Assembly: GCA_016584305.1 (NCBI GenBank)
Contig: JACEEZ010006498.1
Span: forward strand, 1-64,000
Source of the DNA: Chionoecetes opilio
Lineage: Eukaryota; Arthropoda; Malacostraca; Decapoda; Majidae
Length of the DNA: 64,000 bases
Direction: 5' to 3'
Shown: positions 10,746 through 23,830 of the stretch, one piece after another
Position numbering within the stretch: the first letter of the stretch is position 1
How the letters are laid out: each line of letters opens with the position of its first letter
Made by a program: the position numbers and the translations under genes
The notes under the pieces: generated by a model
Told to the model about the DNA's origin: nothing
The model's input: only the letters and a program-made list of their open reading frames with translations
Databases searched by the model: none

Positions 10746-11965
10746 CATGATGAGAATGATGACTATATTCTTCCCAACCAATGAAAGAAAAACCAGGGTG
10801 GCTTGCAGAGAAGGGAAATGATTTAAGAGGTATTTTGATTAAAATACTTGACAATCACTGGCCAGCATGGGAAGATTTCACACTTCCATTCGGACACTTC
10901 AACACTCACAGTTCGGATTATGGAAAAGTTGTGAAAAATTGGAAAAATGGGTTTTTTCTGAAACCTTGTCTAATTACACCGGGAAGTTTCTTAATCATAC
11001 GGGTTTGAATTAGTGAGTGGGAATTTAAGAGGCACATACATATTAATCTGAGTTTTCTTACCTAACACAAAACCCATGTCTATCTCCCGACACATCCTCC
11101 AAGCTAATTAACTAACTAGGATACTTATCGGTGGATCGTTGGTGAAAAAGGCTGTAGGTCTTGTATTAATACTGCAATGGTCTTGTTGATCCGATGTGGT
11201 CGCCGGGATCGAGGCCCGCCCGTGAAAATACAAGAAAGCGGAGGGGCGGAGGCGAGTGGTTTCGTACGGCGTCAGAAGGGTTAACACCAATTTACTGACG
11301 CCACGGCTATCACAGTGTGTTGATTCTTTAACACATGTCCTTTGATTTAATACTATATGTACAAAGGAGTCTATAGAACCAGTTCTTATCAATGTAATCA
11401 GATAAGATCAAAGAGATGTTACTCTCACGGGAACTGGAATGGTACTGGACTTATAGACAAGAAGGCACGTATATTAGATGATTTATCCTCACGGAGTGTC
11501 TGGGGTTGTACTGTCCTCTCCCTGTGGGCGAGCACGGCCCAAAACCAATCCTACTACACGTGTCACTTCGTTCGTGGTGGGCGGCAGGGCGCCAACCCCT
11601 ACCAATACCTGACACGAATACACGCAGGGATAGGGGTACAAATATTATGACGGCGACCAATAGCCAGTCCCTCCAAATTAAGGATTAATTTCAATATTAT
11701 TCAATATTAATAATTTAATTTAATTAATATAATAATTTCAATATTTAAGTGCAAAGCTTCATTAACCACTGGGAATATATTATCCTATCCCAGTACTAAT
11801 CATTTACTTAAAATTACTTAATTATACCCCCCCCCATTGCCATTACAATATATATACATTATCGTTATACGCGCCATCCTATTATGAGCGGAAAAATACC
11901 TCTCACTAGGGGGCAGGGGGGGGGGGGGATGGGACAAACAAAACTACCTATTCTACAATATGAGA
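10746..11965. other. Unassigned stretch with open frames of unknown meaning
   Basis: Frames at 10781-11008 (+) and 11108-11392 (-) have no family I recognise. GGCGTCAG and CTGACGCC near 11269-11302 form a short inverted repeat. Runs of C at 11826 and G at 11924 flank an AT-rich part. Confidence 0.4.
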
Positions 11966-14900
11966 GGGTTGTTTGGTGGATAATTCCACATCATCCATGA
12001 TTCTGATACTGAACTGGATTCCATTCCTTGTCTCCTTTTCTCACGTGTGGCACGCTCAAAGAATCAAGCTTTCGTAAGCTGTCCAACACCAGAATAACTT
12101 CAGCATAGTCTGTGGTGAGAGGACATCCCATGTCATTAGAAAAACCACATCACTGAGATTCCCTTGACCGTCACCCACAGTAGGCTGCTTCTTATCAACT
12201 TCTGAACAAACTACCATGCCAATCCACCAGGGCAATTTTGTGACTTAGGCGGACATCTCATGGATTGTTGATTACCATGGTTTTGTGGTCCATTTGCTCT
12301 CATGCATGACTTCCCGTTTCTGAATCATTGCTTTCATGTATGGAATTCTGCAGCTTGGGATTGTTCCTGATCTGCTGTGTTCGGTTTTTGTCAGATTTTC
12401 TAGAAGATGAATAACTTTGACTTGTCAGTGCAGCCCGCATATTGTGCCATGGGAGAAAAACAGTGCTCTGGTGTAAGGGTGAATTCGTATTTTCCAATAG
12501 TATGTTTGAGGTTGATATGCCTGTTAGACCTGACAAGGATGAGCAGCTTGGCATATAGATCCTGGGCCTCACTTCAATCTACAGTCTTGTCTCGCAGTTT
12601 CACGATGGTTTCTTGTTTCCTGACCATGAACATTATTGTTTTCCCTTTTGGACTGGTGCCCAGAGGCGGACATCTCCATTGATTCTCTCTGAAAAACATA
12701 GTCCTCATACCGTTTTTGGCTTGTTCTATCAATATTTCAAATTGTGGACAACTCCTGTGGGCCCACAAGCATGAGTTATATGTTTATACAAGCGTCACAT
12801 GCTGTCATAAATGGGGTTACCATGGGCGAGTATGGCAGCCTTGATCTTGTTAATTGCTTGATGGACCGCTCCTGATCTGGACTAGGTTCCCTAGACCAGG
12901 ATGCTCTTGTCTTTGCTGCATGCTCCGTACCAAAACTGAGTCTGGAACTCCATTGACAGGCATGGACAGTTCTGGGAGCCATAAAGGATTTCTGTCATAA
13001 AACATTAGTGTTAGTTAGGAGATGCCAATTAGTTCAGAGTGAACCTTCAATCATCTTGTTGATGTTCACCCACGCATGGTCTGGCCCAATGGGACACAAA
13101 TGGTAGTTTATCTTGGTGACTGACAAGTTGCCCATTTTTCAGTTCTTCCAGGTCCCAGGATGGTCTTGGTCGCAAGCATGCATATCTGTTATGTACCTGG
13201 GCAGAGGTCCGCTTGTACTTTGAGCCGGTCAAATGCAAAAAAAAAAGTACTCAGGGCTTCAGCAGATTGGAGATGGATGCCAGATCAGCATTTCGGGTTG
13301 CTGCCACAAAGAGCATGTTAATCTCACTCGGTGTAGGTAGTTTACAGATGGTCCTGAAAAACATGGCATTTGTGGATCTCTGTGCCTTTCCACTTGTGAT
13401 TGGCTTCCATCACCCAGCAGTTCGTTCAAAGGCTTCCAATAAGGGTATAGTGGGGGCTTTGTTTGGCCAGATTCAGCCTTAGTCGATATTTCTCAAGAGC
13501 AAGCGCTTCTACTTGCTTGTTGCCTCCCAGCAAACATCTTTCACTGTGGATTGTTCTCTGAAAAACTCCTCTAGTGCTATTTCATATAGAGCTGCATATG
13601 AGCAGATGTGAAGCCTGCAGAGAAACGCTTGTAATGTGTACCACTTGATGTATTTGTCTTAGTTGTTGCAGCAGCACCATAAACATCAGATTCTATCCAG
13701 GACATTCATCTATGCCAAGAGTTCTAATAGAAGAAGCTTTTCTAAGAGCTCTCAGAGCTGCCCGATGACAACGTGTAGTTCACCAAGTCTGGGACCAGGT
13801 GTGCTTTAAAGTCAGGTCTGGCATCTAGCCAACTGCACACTCTTCTCATAGAGATGTCAATGTCTCAATGAAATGGACAGTGGGGGTGGCTTCCCAACTG
13901 CCAAGGGCTCCTCAGGTGACTTGTCTGCATATCACAGTTAACAAGGTTGACCACTCATGTGCCACCTCGTGGGAAGAAGTGCCAAGCTCCAACCTGAGTG
14001 ACAGACTGGCTCGTGGCCATTCAGAGAGTTTATCCTGCCCAAACATGGGATTCTGATGCAATCCTCTCCCTTCTTTCATCCTGGGAACCTGCCGAAGCAA
14101 CCCATCCAGGTCAAGTGTGTCAGCTATAGTTCAGAGATTCCCCTCCTTGTGATGGCAAACTAAATTACTCCTTTTGTTGGTTGTGGTTTTGGTTGTTGGC
14201 AGTGAATGATATCTACATGGCGCGGGGTGACTGGAAAGGCTTTTTTTTGCATTCCAATTTTTGAGGTGGGGAGGATTTGGTTCTCCAGAGACATCAGCTT
14301 TCTTGTATACTTCCACATTGTTCCATGAGTGGTGCCTTTGCCATCTGCAGTGTCCTCAGCAAAATCTGCCTTTATCATGCAGCAAAAAAGACAAATGCAC
14401 CCTTCTTTCAGGAATGGGAAGCACGTAGAGGCCTTGGAAAAACTGTATGGTGTTTTCCACCACGGCATTGGCAAGAGCAGTTTCTAGAAGCAGAGCGCCG
14501 GCCAATGTGGACACAGTATGCCTTGTGCATAAGAAGGGCCATCAACATGTTTGTTTCTTGTATTATGAGGGGGCCAAGTTCCTAGAACTTGAGGGTTTTC
14601 TCGCTGGATGTGGCTGCCTGAAGGGTTACAACTCTCTGCTTGGCCTGTTACTCTGCCGTCTAATTTGACTGAATCCAAACAGAATGTTTTGCTGACTGTC
14701 AGTGCCGTTTCTGTTGGACAACATTTGTCCTTGTTTCCAGTTTGCATCTTATCTAAAGGGCCCGCTAAGATCAGCGGACCATATTGTTACAGGTTTCACT
14801 TGGTACGGATCAATCAGTGTTTGCTAGATACTTGGATGGCATTTGCTTGCCTCCTTTTTCTTGAAGTCTGCAAGCTCTTGCGTTATTCTGTGCAGCTTTA

Positions 14901-16900
14901 AAGATAAGTCTTCATGTTTTCCCATGTTATTGTCATCATGGGTGATAGTGACTGGACCATGTCTTCCGCGCATGCAGCAGGGGATACAAGGGACTGTCTG
15001 ACTTTTCTTCTATTCTTCTGATGACAGATTCACATGGCAATTGCAATGATCTGAAACTCGAGAAATGCCATGGTCGCTGGAAGTTTTAATTCAAAGGTTG
15101 GTCTACTGTGTTTTGGCTTCCGGCGACTAATATTTTCCCTAAATTAAATTTCGCGATAACATTGATGGCACCGCATCTGAATAACAAAAAAATATAGTTT
15201 TTCTGTTGTTCTAATAAATATCTGGATGGACATGCCATTACGATGGATACGTTCTATAATAGGCAATTTAATGCCAAAATTACTCGCCTCGAGTAGCAAA
15301 GCTTAATACATTTTTTAAATGTATACTGTGGCATGTAAAATTTGGGCGATGTGCACACTGTTTTCTTATAGACAGTACTGCTGCGTCTGGCAAACGCTTG
15401 TCAAAATACAATAAGCAATGCCTTGGAAAAAGAAGAAAATAAAGAATGCCGAAAATCGGCTTGTTGCTGAAGACAATGTAGGTATTAATTGGGAGGCGAC
15501 ACGCGCGGCGGGGAAGTGTTGGGTGGGGAGGATTTGAATCAAAACATGCCACCTTCAAGAGTTCGACTCATTCACTTCCAGGCTTTCTATCTGATTGATA
15601 CATCCAATAATTAAACAGGAAAATATGACTGCCTAGGTATAGATAACTTCTAAACATCGTTATTGACTAAATATAATATCAAGGAGTAGCATTACCTCGC
15701 CTCCTCCAACATAACCTCCTTGGTGTATTTGGTTATCTACAAGTTTACAGAATCAGGCTTCTATACAATATACAATAATAGAAAATCGTTCTTAATATTA
15801 TACTTTTGTGTTTTAAGGCAGTGAAAAGCCCATATTGTTTTCCAGTTTAGACCAAACTTCTTATAAAAAAAGTGAGTTAAAACTGCCAGCGACCTGGCAT
15901 TTGATGGGGTTCAGTTCTCTCGTATTCATCAATGATCTTGTCCTTCAACAATGCCTGAAAGATGGTGAAGGTTCTTCTTCTCCAATACTCTGCTCCAAGC
16001 ATTTACAGACATACGTGTTTCAATGTCATCCATAGGAGAGGTAGGCTTTGCTTTTAGTGCTGAACATCAACCAAGGTTAAATCAACTCAATCGAAAGCAA
16101 TTGCAAATGTATGAAACTTTAGGCGAACTTTTTTGTGTAGCACCTTCATCTCGCAGACAGGAATACATGTTTTGTCCAGCAAGATTTGTGGTACCTTTAC
16201 ATCAATTGCATGGGCATCTGTTGGTGAAATACTTGTATTCAGCCTTGTTTTGAAATGCTGCATTTTGGGACTTGTCAATAGCAGATTTGAGTCGTTTCCA
16301 GCATTTTATGTGCAAATTTGAAGAGCTTATCACCACGTCTTCTTGGCAGGAAAAAACATTGGTCCTTTTCCCAATGGTAACTGTAGATGAAACGTGTTGG
16401 AATGGTGCAGACTGACCATAGATAGCTTGGCCCAGCTCATCCTCCCTCGATGATTCCCTCTTCTGTCCACGTTTACTGGCAGGCGAATGATCCAGTGGAT
16501 AAATGCCGTTTTCATGGGCCGGTCTAGTGCACGCTGTATCTGGTCAACGGTAGTCGCATTAGATAACATTTGCGATGCATATAAACTTTCTCTTCACGAA
16601 GTTCGTCTGGATTAATTGTCCAAGAGCCGTCTTTTGCACTCAAACATAAAGCTGTCCTTCAACTTTGCTTCCTTTCCCTGTCCCCCATCCATAACTTCTG
16701 ATAGGTATTCCCTCTGGGCTGTAGGACTTCCAATCCTCCCTCTCCCCACAAAGCTACCTTTCGTGGGATCATCAGAATGGCAGGGTAGACACAGTTTCCA
16801 GTTGGTTCTGTCCTCACCCTGTAGACTGACTCCAAAACTGAACCAAGCTGTGGTATCTTACTCATGTTGTTCCGCAATCTGAAAAAAAGCAAATCTCTTA
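11966..16900 (-). pseudogene. Decayed large HEEADT-class protein, N-terminal and middle parts
   Basis: Frames on the minus strand, read from 16.9 kb down, give a candidate N-terminal zinc-finger-like block (LCLPCH near 16.79 kb, YMHRKCYL near 16.57 kb). Near 12.76-12.4 kb come GKTIMFMVRKQETIVKLRDK, EAQDLYAKLLILVRSNRHI and YEFTLTP, and near 12.2-12.0 kb a DGMVV-like block, YAEVILVLD and NPVQYQ. From memory these follow the order of the middle of a large uncharacterised animal protein whose C-terminus has HEEADT and GAD motifs. That C-terminal part is absent before 11966. Stops and shifts are everywhere, and a TIR element at 15048-15917 interrupts it. Family assignment is from memory and moderate at best. 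Confidence 0.45.
15048..15917. mobile_element. TIR element of about 870 bp; first 280 bp repeated at 50527-50795
   Basis: GAAATGCCATGGTCGCTGG near 15062 pairs with CCAGCGACCTGGCATTT near 15885, and the arms extend for about 45 bp at each end. No transposase is visible inside. Positions 15048-15325 match 50527-50795 in direct orientation, so this is a dispersed family. A clear target duplication is not visible. Confidence 0.6.
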
Positions 16901-17388
16901 AAAAATAATGTCTAGTCTTTATTTGCCTTTATCAAATAAATATATAAGTGTAAGTAGTTGAACTGAATTGCTTGTGTCGATGTGTGTGGGCTTAGGCAAT
17001 CAAATCAGAATCCTGACGCCTAGATGCAGAGATATACAGAAATATATTATGTTGTGTTTATGTAAAATCACAAAGATGACTACAATATAAAGTTCCTTTG
17101 CCATATTAGGCTACCTTTATTTAAATTAACAGTATTTGATTCATTGTTACCCAAAAAGTAGCTTTAGCCACAAATAACCATAGTTTTAGGTAATCTAGGA
17201 CAGAGATAGATAAAATCCAATTTTAAGGTCGCCATTTTTTATAATCCAAGATGGCCGCCTTATAGGGTTGTGGGAAAATAGAATCATGTGTTTTCTGATT
17301 TGTTATTAAATTTAGTTTTCAAGAATGTAGTGTACCTAATCTCCATAAAAATTGAACGAAATTACATAAGGAACCGGACTAATACCAA
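16901..17388. other. AT-rich unassigned stretch
   Basis: No coding match seen. It lies between the decayed protein and the CCTAA tract. Confidence 0.4.
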
Positions 17389-17506
17389 ACCTAACCTTAT
17401 AGGTTTTAATAAAACCTAGCCTAACCTTAACCACTAAGTACTATACCTAACCTTGCCTTATAGGTTTTAATGAAACTTAACCTAACCTAACCTTAACCTT
17501 AACCAT
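17389..17506. repeat. CCTAA/TTAGG-like tract
   Basis: CCTAACCTT units alternate with TTATAGGTTTTAATAAAAC spacers. The unit resembles the arthropod telomere repeat but is irregular and internal. Confidence 0.7.
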
Positions 17507-17514
17507 GCATACAA

Positions 17515-17830
17515 TTCGGTGAAGAATTTTTTTTTTTTTTTTACGTGTTTCCGGAAAATAAAACTATCTCCATTAGAAAAAACACCTAGTGTAGGCCAGA
17601 AAAAATCAGTCGGTGTCTGAAAACGACCGCAAAGTTCTCATCCATTATAACTTCTTTTTCGTTCATACCTGGTGTCGTTTCGTAACTATAGTAAACTAAT
17701 TAAGTTCAACACTGAGCTGAGTGTACGAAACGACTATGGTTTCATATAGACTATGAAACAATTAACTTTAAAGTGTGCGAATCTACTGGTGTACGAAACA
17801 ACCTGTGTACGAACTGACTGCACCCCTTCC
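17515..17830. repeat. Dispersed repeat; one part inverted at 23575-23705, the other at 6361-6630
   Basis: Positions 17550-17650 match the complement of 23581-23690 (blocks such as CTATCTCCATTAGAAAAAA and GACCGCAAAGTTCTC). Positions 17650-17830 match 6361-6630. These look like two adjoining repeat families. Confidence 0.6.
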
Positions 17831-18711
17831 CCAGCCTTTGCACCCCCGGCCAGTACCGGGATACACTCATATATGCAGAGAACCCACAAACTCCTTACTG
17901 GACCAGGTGAGCCTACAGTGTATGGACACTATATAGGACCGACTGAAGCGGTTGAACACTACGGCTCTGAGGAATTAACCTCTAGACATCAAGTAGCCCT
18001 ATCAAGTAAGAAAGTACCACACGTATGAAATTAAACTCCTACAAATCACATGTTTTGATAGTGTACTTACGGGCAGATATCGATTAGTGTAAGCCAGGGA
18101 CCACAAGGAATGACAGATCACTGTAAAACTGCACTTACATACAAGGAGATCAAGAAAAAATGAAAATGAGTGTAGATTAGCAGCCACGCAGATATCGTGC
18201 TGGCGCCAAGCTAGAAGCTATATGAAAAGTTCCAAAATTCTTAAATCAGCATTAGGAAAATTCTCAAATCACCGCTAAACCAACGTTTTTTATTTATAAA
18301 AATCTATGTAAATATTCTAATTTAATGCTATTGTTTAGCTGGTGGTGTCGTGACAATTCATCTATAACATGGACTTTTTACAAGTCTTATCTTTCCTGCG
18401 ATTGATTCAACGGTCGCATGGCGGCGTGATGATAGGCGAGTTTGAATTTCCCAAATCGTTCAAGTTGCCGCTTATTTTGATGCTTAGAATGTGTTCTCAA
18501 CAAATATACAAACACACAAACAATTGTATCCCATATTGTGTACAATAACTGTCAAGTGAACACTATATATCGTTCAGAGCAATCTAAGGGTAATGACATG
18601 AATACAATTGTCTCTAACAACAACATAAAGAAGTACTAACTATACTGTTTTACGTACTACAAACATTAATGGAAACAGAAATCCAACCATAAATGATAGC
18701 TAACACTAACA
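17831..18711. other. Unassigned stretch
   Basis: No gene recognised. AT-rich from 18200 on, with no strong repeat structure seen. Confidence 0.4.
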
Positions 18712-19117
18712 CAAACTACTTGGGAATAAGGTTTGTGAAACCAGATGGTCGCCGCACTAGGCTGCGGGAGTCACTCATCACAATACAGCGGGATGCGGGA
18801 CTCGCTTTCTAGGTATATAACTCTGTGGTGAGCTTATATTCACATTATTATGTAATAAGACGCATAATGTATACGTAATAAAAACAGTAAAGGTGAGAAG
18901 AAGTGTACAAATAATGAAACAGTTAAATCCACCGAGAGTATCTACGGCCGAATAAATGAGATTACAAGAAGACTACAGACTTATTATTTTTTGTTTAAAT
19001 CAACGACTTAGATTGTGGCATTAGCAGTGACATCAGCATGTTTGCTGATGATACTATGATAGGTAGGATTATTAGATCACAGTCTGATATAAACGGTTTG
19101 CAGGGAGACTTAAGAAC
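18712..19117 (+). repeat. Chimeric repeat ending in a LINE RT fragment; copy at 31560-31955
   Basis: About 400 bp match 31560-31955 in direct orientation. The last 115 bp encode NDLDCGISSD, then ISMFADDTMIGRIIRS and a DINGLQGDL block, the FADD catalytic region of a LINE reverse transcriptase. The first 290 bp are non-coding. Both copies join the two parts at the same place. Confidence 0.7.
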
Positions 19118-20461
19118 ATAAGGAAGCTGCAAAAGGTCGTGAGACCTACACGTGGTAGGTCCTGTTACTTAACACTATCTACATGCATCTTTCATCCCCA
19201 TTCATGAAATTGTCTATCCTACTTTTAAAACTCATTCATTCCTCTGAATAAGTAAATAAATAATCAATCGGGAAAATTACCCGATTGATGATTTCATTTA
19301 TTTAGTTAACGCTAATTTATGCATGGTGCTAATAAATTGATCAGAAAACGAAATATATCAATGGGAAGCTAATAAAATCCCGCTTCTATTGATATGCTCC
19401 ATGTTAAAAGGTGTCTCGCAAAACTTTAAATGGCGACGAGTTTAAGTGAATATTAAGTTCATGCATATTTCTTCAGTCTCATAATGGCATTTCTTTAGTG
19501 TTTTACTATTTTTCATTTGGTAATATTATAGAACAAACATTTCCAAATATAACAGTATATCATTTATACTGTTTATATATATAAACATATATTATATTTG
19601 GTTGGTGAAAATTACCATAAGCGGGTAAACACAGGCGGCAAATGGAGTTTGTTGGTCCTTCACGCTCGCATCTCTCGCGTCTGTCGCCTGCACAACGAGG
19701 GCTGTGACGTCACGTGCAAGGAACCTATACTCAGATTAAATGTCCTCAGTCCAGTATCAATGCATTTCTTTGCAATAACATTGTGTTTGAAATAAATTTT
19801 AATAACAGGAAACTTAGGGAATTTGAAAATACTTTCAATATTATCATCTTCGCTTATCCAGGAACTTTTTCTTCAATTTCTATTTTGTGATCATCTTCAT
19901 CTCCCGTAAATGACATCATCGACCCTGGCTATTGTGATATTGTTTAGAACCTTCAGTTCGGGTGGCATAAGTGGAGCAAATCCATTTTGTTCCAGTAGTA
20001 TCGTAATGTCAGACATAAATTGTTTTTCCAGCGTTATCATCGTCCAGCATGAGTGCAAGGAATCCATCGTAAACTGGGATCCACCTTGTTGCCTGGATCT
20101 GCTTGGAGCATAAGAGTTCCAAGAGCTGTCTTTTGTATCTCTGTCGTCAGAGTTACGGCATTTCATTTTGACACGAGCCATCACGTCATACAAAAATTAA
20201 TGTGGATGAAAAAGTAATCCGATTGCCTCAAAGAAATAGCAGGAACAATAATACTAAAGTCCTCACAAGACCAAGACCGGTAATAGTTGTACAAATAAAA
20301 CCAAGACCACTATCGAACTGCAACACAAAAACTCTGCCTACAGCTACCACACCAGCGTGTCCCCGCCCACTCATGAGGATCGCAGGACACAAGTGGAGCT
20401 GCCCCGTGAGGGTCTCGCCTGTCCCTAACAGCAGGTTTCCCACCCTTGGTGCTTGCTACCT
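19118..20461. other. Unassigned stretch with hairpins and an unknown open frame
   Basis: ATCAATCGGG and CCCGATTGAT at 19263-19289 form a hairpin. Another weak inverted repeat lies near 19350-19400. The minus frame 19897-20193 (98 aa, ending IARVDDVIYGR) has protein-like composition, but I recognise no family. The plus frame at 20202-20465 is Pro/Arg/Thr-rich and I would not call it a gene. Confidence 0.35.
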
Positions 20462-20906
20462 TTAACTAGCCCTCTGAGGGCCCCCTTGCGTCACTGCTCT
20501 ATGCCAGTGACCAGCAGGGTTCGCCTCCGTATCACACCAAGGGACGCTAAGGGCGACAGAATGAATCTGCAACAACGTTGAACAACGCGGTAAACAAACA
20601 AGGACCTCCTGGGCAGCCACTACAACCCTGTGGGGAGCGCCGCGGTTCACAGGAATCACAGACACAGTGTTATACTTCAGCTAAATCAGTTAACTAGCTG
20701 TTAACACAGAGCACTGGGACTAAATCCTGCTCACTGTGGCTGTCAGGTCCAAGGACACGTTGAAAGTGACAGTGGCGAAACCAAGGCAGGCAGTGTAGAG
20801 CACCTCAGGGATACGAGGGGCGACCTGTTACACTGTGCGTTGTGGTATGAGCGAGGGCTGCAGAACCTTCCACGACGGCTGCCGGGCCGAGATTTGGCTG
20901 CTGTCA
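20462..20906 (+). repeat. Dispersed repeat, intact across the site where another copy is cut
   Basis: The sequence matches 23925-24300 (left part) and 30887-30955 (right part). Near the start, GGGTTCGCCTCC and, in the other copy, AGGTTCAACTCC resemble a tRNA B box, with an A-box-like CACTGGTCTACGCC upstream. A tRNA-derived origin is possible but weak. The hAT at 20915 is inserted in this copy. Confidence 0.65.
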
Positions 20907-21015
20907 GTGCTACCCAGACCTTCCATGAGCTCCGCTGAACTTATCCTAGAGTCAAGTCAATTTTACCCTAAATTCTTACGTTTTACCCTAAATAATCGGC
21001 TCGACTGTATATTCG

Positions 21016-21017
<2 letters not shown>

Positions 21018-21104
<87 letters not shown>
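21018..21104. repeat. AT dinucleotide microsatellite
   Basis: About 43 uninterrupted AT units. Confidence 0.95.
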
Positions 21105-21108
<4 letters not shown>

Positions 21109-21377
21109 AAAAAGGAAGTAGGTGAAAATCCATATTTTTTATTGATAACAAAAACAAAATAGTAAAGTTAAGCCAGTTTAGTTTGTCTAGTTTTAATATA
21201 ATTTCCATTAAATATATATTTCTGGTTTAATAAGAACACACTTTAACAAAATAAGTATTGAGAATAACTGACTAAGAATTATATTGACCCACAAATCTTT
21301 CAAACACATTAAAAGTAACAGGTACATATACATATTTGTATATTTACGGTACATATACATATTTATATTTATACATA

Positions 21378-23199
21378 TTACATATTTACAACCTCTGAAC
21401 ATGCTGCATCTCTTTTGACATTATTGATTGTTTTTAGCATATTGTCCTCAATGTTCAGGTTATGTGAAGATATTTTCAAGCGTTTCATGTGATATATTGC
21501 ATGCATTAAGCCACTTAGGGTTTCATTTTTAGGAGAGGATCTTTGACAAGTTTTAGTTAGATTTAGTTTGCTGAAAAAACGCTCAACCGCTGCATTTGAA
21601 AAGGGTAGTGAGAAGAGGGTGGATATGACTATATGGTTAAATTGGGATAACATGGCAGTCCTGCATCATTTTTTCTATTCAGCACAATATCCCAATACTT
21701 TGTGAAGTGGAGTTGATTAGAAAGTTCTTCATCCAAACAGTGTAGTCTCCATTCTTCATCCACAAGATTTTTATTTGGCATACTTTGGTAATTGTGGCAG
21801 TTCATCAAATATATATATATGCTAAGGATGGAGGATTCAGAGTTGATGCAGAACGAGGGTTTACACAGGCCACTACTTCATGAATTTTGTCATTGAGTGA
21901 ATATCTTTTCTGAATCTGGGATACAGCTTCAATCAAGAAAGGCTGACATGACTTATAAAACTGTGAAAGTTCTGCGCTAGTTACTGTTCCCGATTGTTTT
22001 AGATCCCTTACTGTTGCTGATGCACTCACTCCTAGATATACATTCTCAACAGGAATTAAGATACTTGAAAAAATATGTTGACCAGGACTAAGTAATGAAA
22101 TGTCAGCATTCTTAACAAAGCTCACATCCATGAAGTCAGTACACAAGCTTCGAATGAGTTTGCATGTCTCAGTTTTCAGTGTGAAAAAAATTGGAGCCTC
22201 AGACTGGAAGAACGTATTATAACTATTGAACTTACCCAAGTTGTAATCCAGAAATTCGAGGTAGGCTTGGGTAAGCTTGTTTTTCAAGGCAGTAACAATC
22301 ATATCATTTACATGTGTTGGGTCACTAAATGTTAATTCTGTGAAATAAAGCTCCAATGCATCCCACTGTTCTACCTAGCAATCTTTTCACACATGCCTGT
22401 ACAGACAACCACCTGGTTTGGCCTGGAGCCAGGATTTTATGAGGTTCAATATCAACAAATTTTTGAAACTCTTTGAATGCATGTTGCCTCTTGGAGCTAA
22501 GACTAAATTAAGTGTGCAAAAATGTTACGGCATAAATCTTCAACATATTTTGGGAGTTTGAGGCAAACATTTGATGCACATAGATGAATCATGTGGCATG
22601 AACATTTGACAATTATGACTTGAGGCAAATATTCTTTTAACAATGTAGCTACTGAATGGTTGGCTCCCATCATCACATTTGTAGTGTCAAAACAAAACCC
22701 AACAATATTATTAACAGGAATATTTTTTGATGTGAAACATTCCTTCATGGCATTGAACAGTCCTACAGCTGAGCTATCATTAACCTCTATCAAATCTACG
22801 AAAGAGTTTTCAAGTTTATCTTTCTCAAAATATTGTGCTAATACGCACAATTGTTTAGTTGTACTCCTGTCTGTTGTCTCATCTATAATTACAGAAAAAA
22901 CCTTTCACGTAAGATTCCAAAGAGTTCAGTGCCGATCGAAAATGCTTTCCAAGCACTTGTCTTATTATGTTTGAGGCTCTTTGCTTCCCTAGTTTTACTT
23001 TTTTTAAAGACATCGCATCAGGAAACATGGCTTTTAGGAGGTCTAGTAAGGGTTCACATAAGAAAATGGGCAAGTGATGTTCTGATAGAAAAGCACACAC
23101 CCGAAGTTCAATTTTCCGTGCAGACTTTTCGATTGGGTCATTTGCAATAATAAAACTGGCAACTGACTTTGTCTTAGAAATTTCACCAATTTTCGTCAC
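21378..23199 (-). pseudogene. hAT transposase, broken in several frames
   Basis: From 23199 down the minus strand encodes SKTKSVASFIIANDPIEKSA, then an IDETTDRSTTKQL block (first catalytic Asp) near 22870, GFCFDTTNVMMGANHSVATL (second Asp) near 22680, and a helical insertion region at 21805-22356. The C-terminal hAT dimerisation block LPFSNAAVERFFSKLNLTKT lies near 21560-21620. Shifts near 22880 and 22390-22500, and a gap between 21800 and 21650, break it. The N-terminal BED finger is not evident. It would cut and paste the hAT element. A second, worse copy is at 59672-60760. Confidence 0.85.
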
Positions 23200-23574
23200 C
23201 TAGTGAACATTTTCGTCATCGGGCAACACTAAACCCGCCCAGAGCAGAAACAGAAAACGGGGATCTATGAAGGGTGACACCAGTAGATTTCCGCTAGCCT
23301 TACATAAATAAAGTTTCGTGTGTATAAAAAATGAAAATTAAGCACTGATTTTACGTCAATGAATTATTTGAATTTGAATTTTAAAAATAATGACAAACAC
23401 CTGATTACCCTATAATTACCCTAGATTATGCATTACCCTAACCGCTACCCTAGCAGGGGTCTGAATACCCTAGTTTAGGGTATTTTACCCTAAAATGGAA
23501 GCACTGGTGCTACCAGCGCTGATGAAAATTTCTTTCGAGATGAGCTCCAGATTTCTAATCCAATTGCCACAAAA

Positions 23575-23705
23575 AATTGCAGGATTATAATGGACGAGAA
23601 CTTCGCGGTCGTTTTCCCAGAGACACCGACGTAGGGTGTTTTTTCCTGGCCTACAATAAATGTTTTTTTCTAATGGAGATAGTTTTAATTTTTTTTTCAT
23701 TCTTT
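23575..23705 (-). repeat. Inverted copy of the 17550-17650 repeat
   Basis: Shares GACACCGAC, GGCCTAC and TTCTAATGGAGATAGTTTTA with the complement of 17550-17650. Confidence 0.7.
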
Positions 23706-23713
23706 CATTCAGT

Positions 23714-23830
23714 TAAAATTCTTCATTCCGTCTATACCTTCTTCTAACCATTTCCCTAGGATTTTATCACAAAGATATTGTGATAACTATGGAAATGGTA
23801 AAGAAGGTATAGACGGAATGAAGAATTTTA
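23714..23830. repeat. Near-perfect hairpin, about 40-bp arms
   Basis: AAAATTCTTCATTCCGTCTA near 23715 pairs with the complement near 23830, and the arms run to about 23755 and 23791. The loop has a smaller hairpin (TATCACAA/TTGTGATA). Confidence 0.85.

Larger units (their letters stand above)
20915..23506 (-). mobile_element. hAT transposon with 8-bp target duplication
   Basis: GTGCTACC lies at 20907-20914 and again at 23507-23514. The element starts CAGACCTTCCAT and ends ATGGAAGCACTG, imperfect TIRs of the CAGTG type usual for hAT. It holds a transposase relic on the minus strand and an AT microsatellite. ACCCTA-like repeats sit just inside both ends. Size 2592 bp. Confidence 0.9.

Noticed and set aside
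10618..10854. Minus-strand open frame of 78 residues
   Set aside because: It lies opposite HARBI1 exon 3 and is a shadow.
17389..17506. A telomere or chromosome end
   Set aside because: The units are irregular, short and internal, with unique DNA on both sides.
19897..20193. Minus-strand 98-residue frame as a gene
   Set aside because: Composition is protein-like, but there is no family match, splice evidence or second copy; left unassigned.
20835..21208. Open frames rich in Tyr-Ile
   Set aside because: They are the AT microsatellite read in frame.
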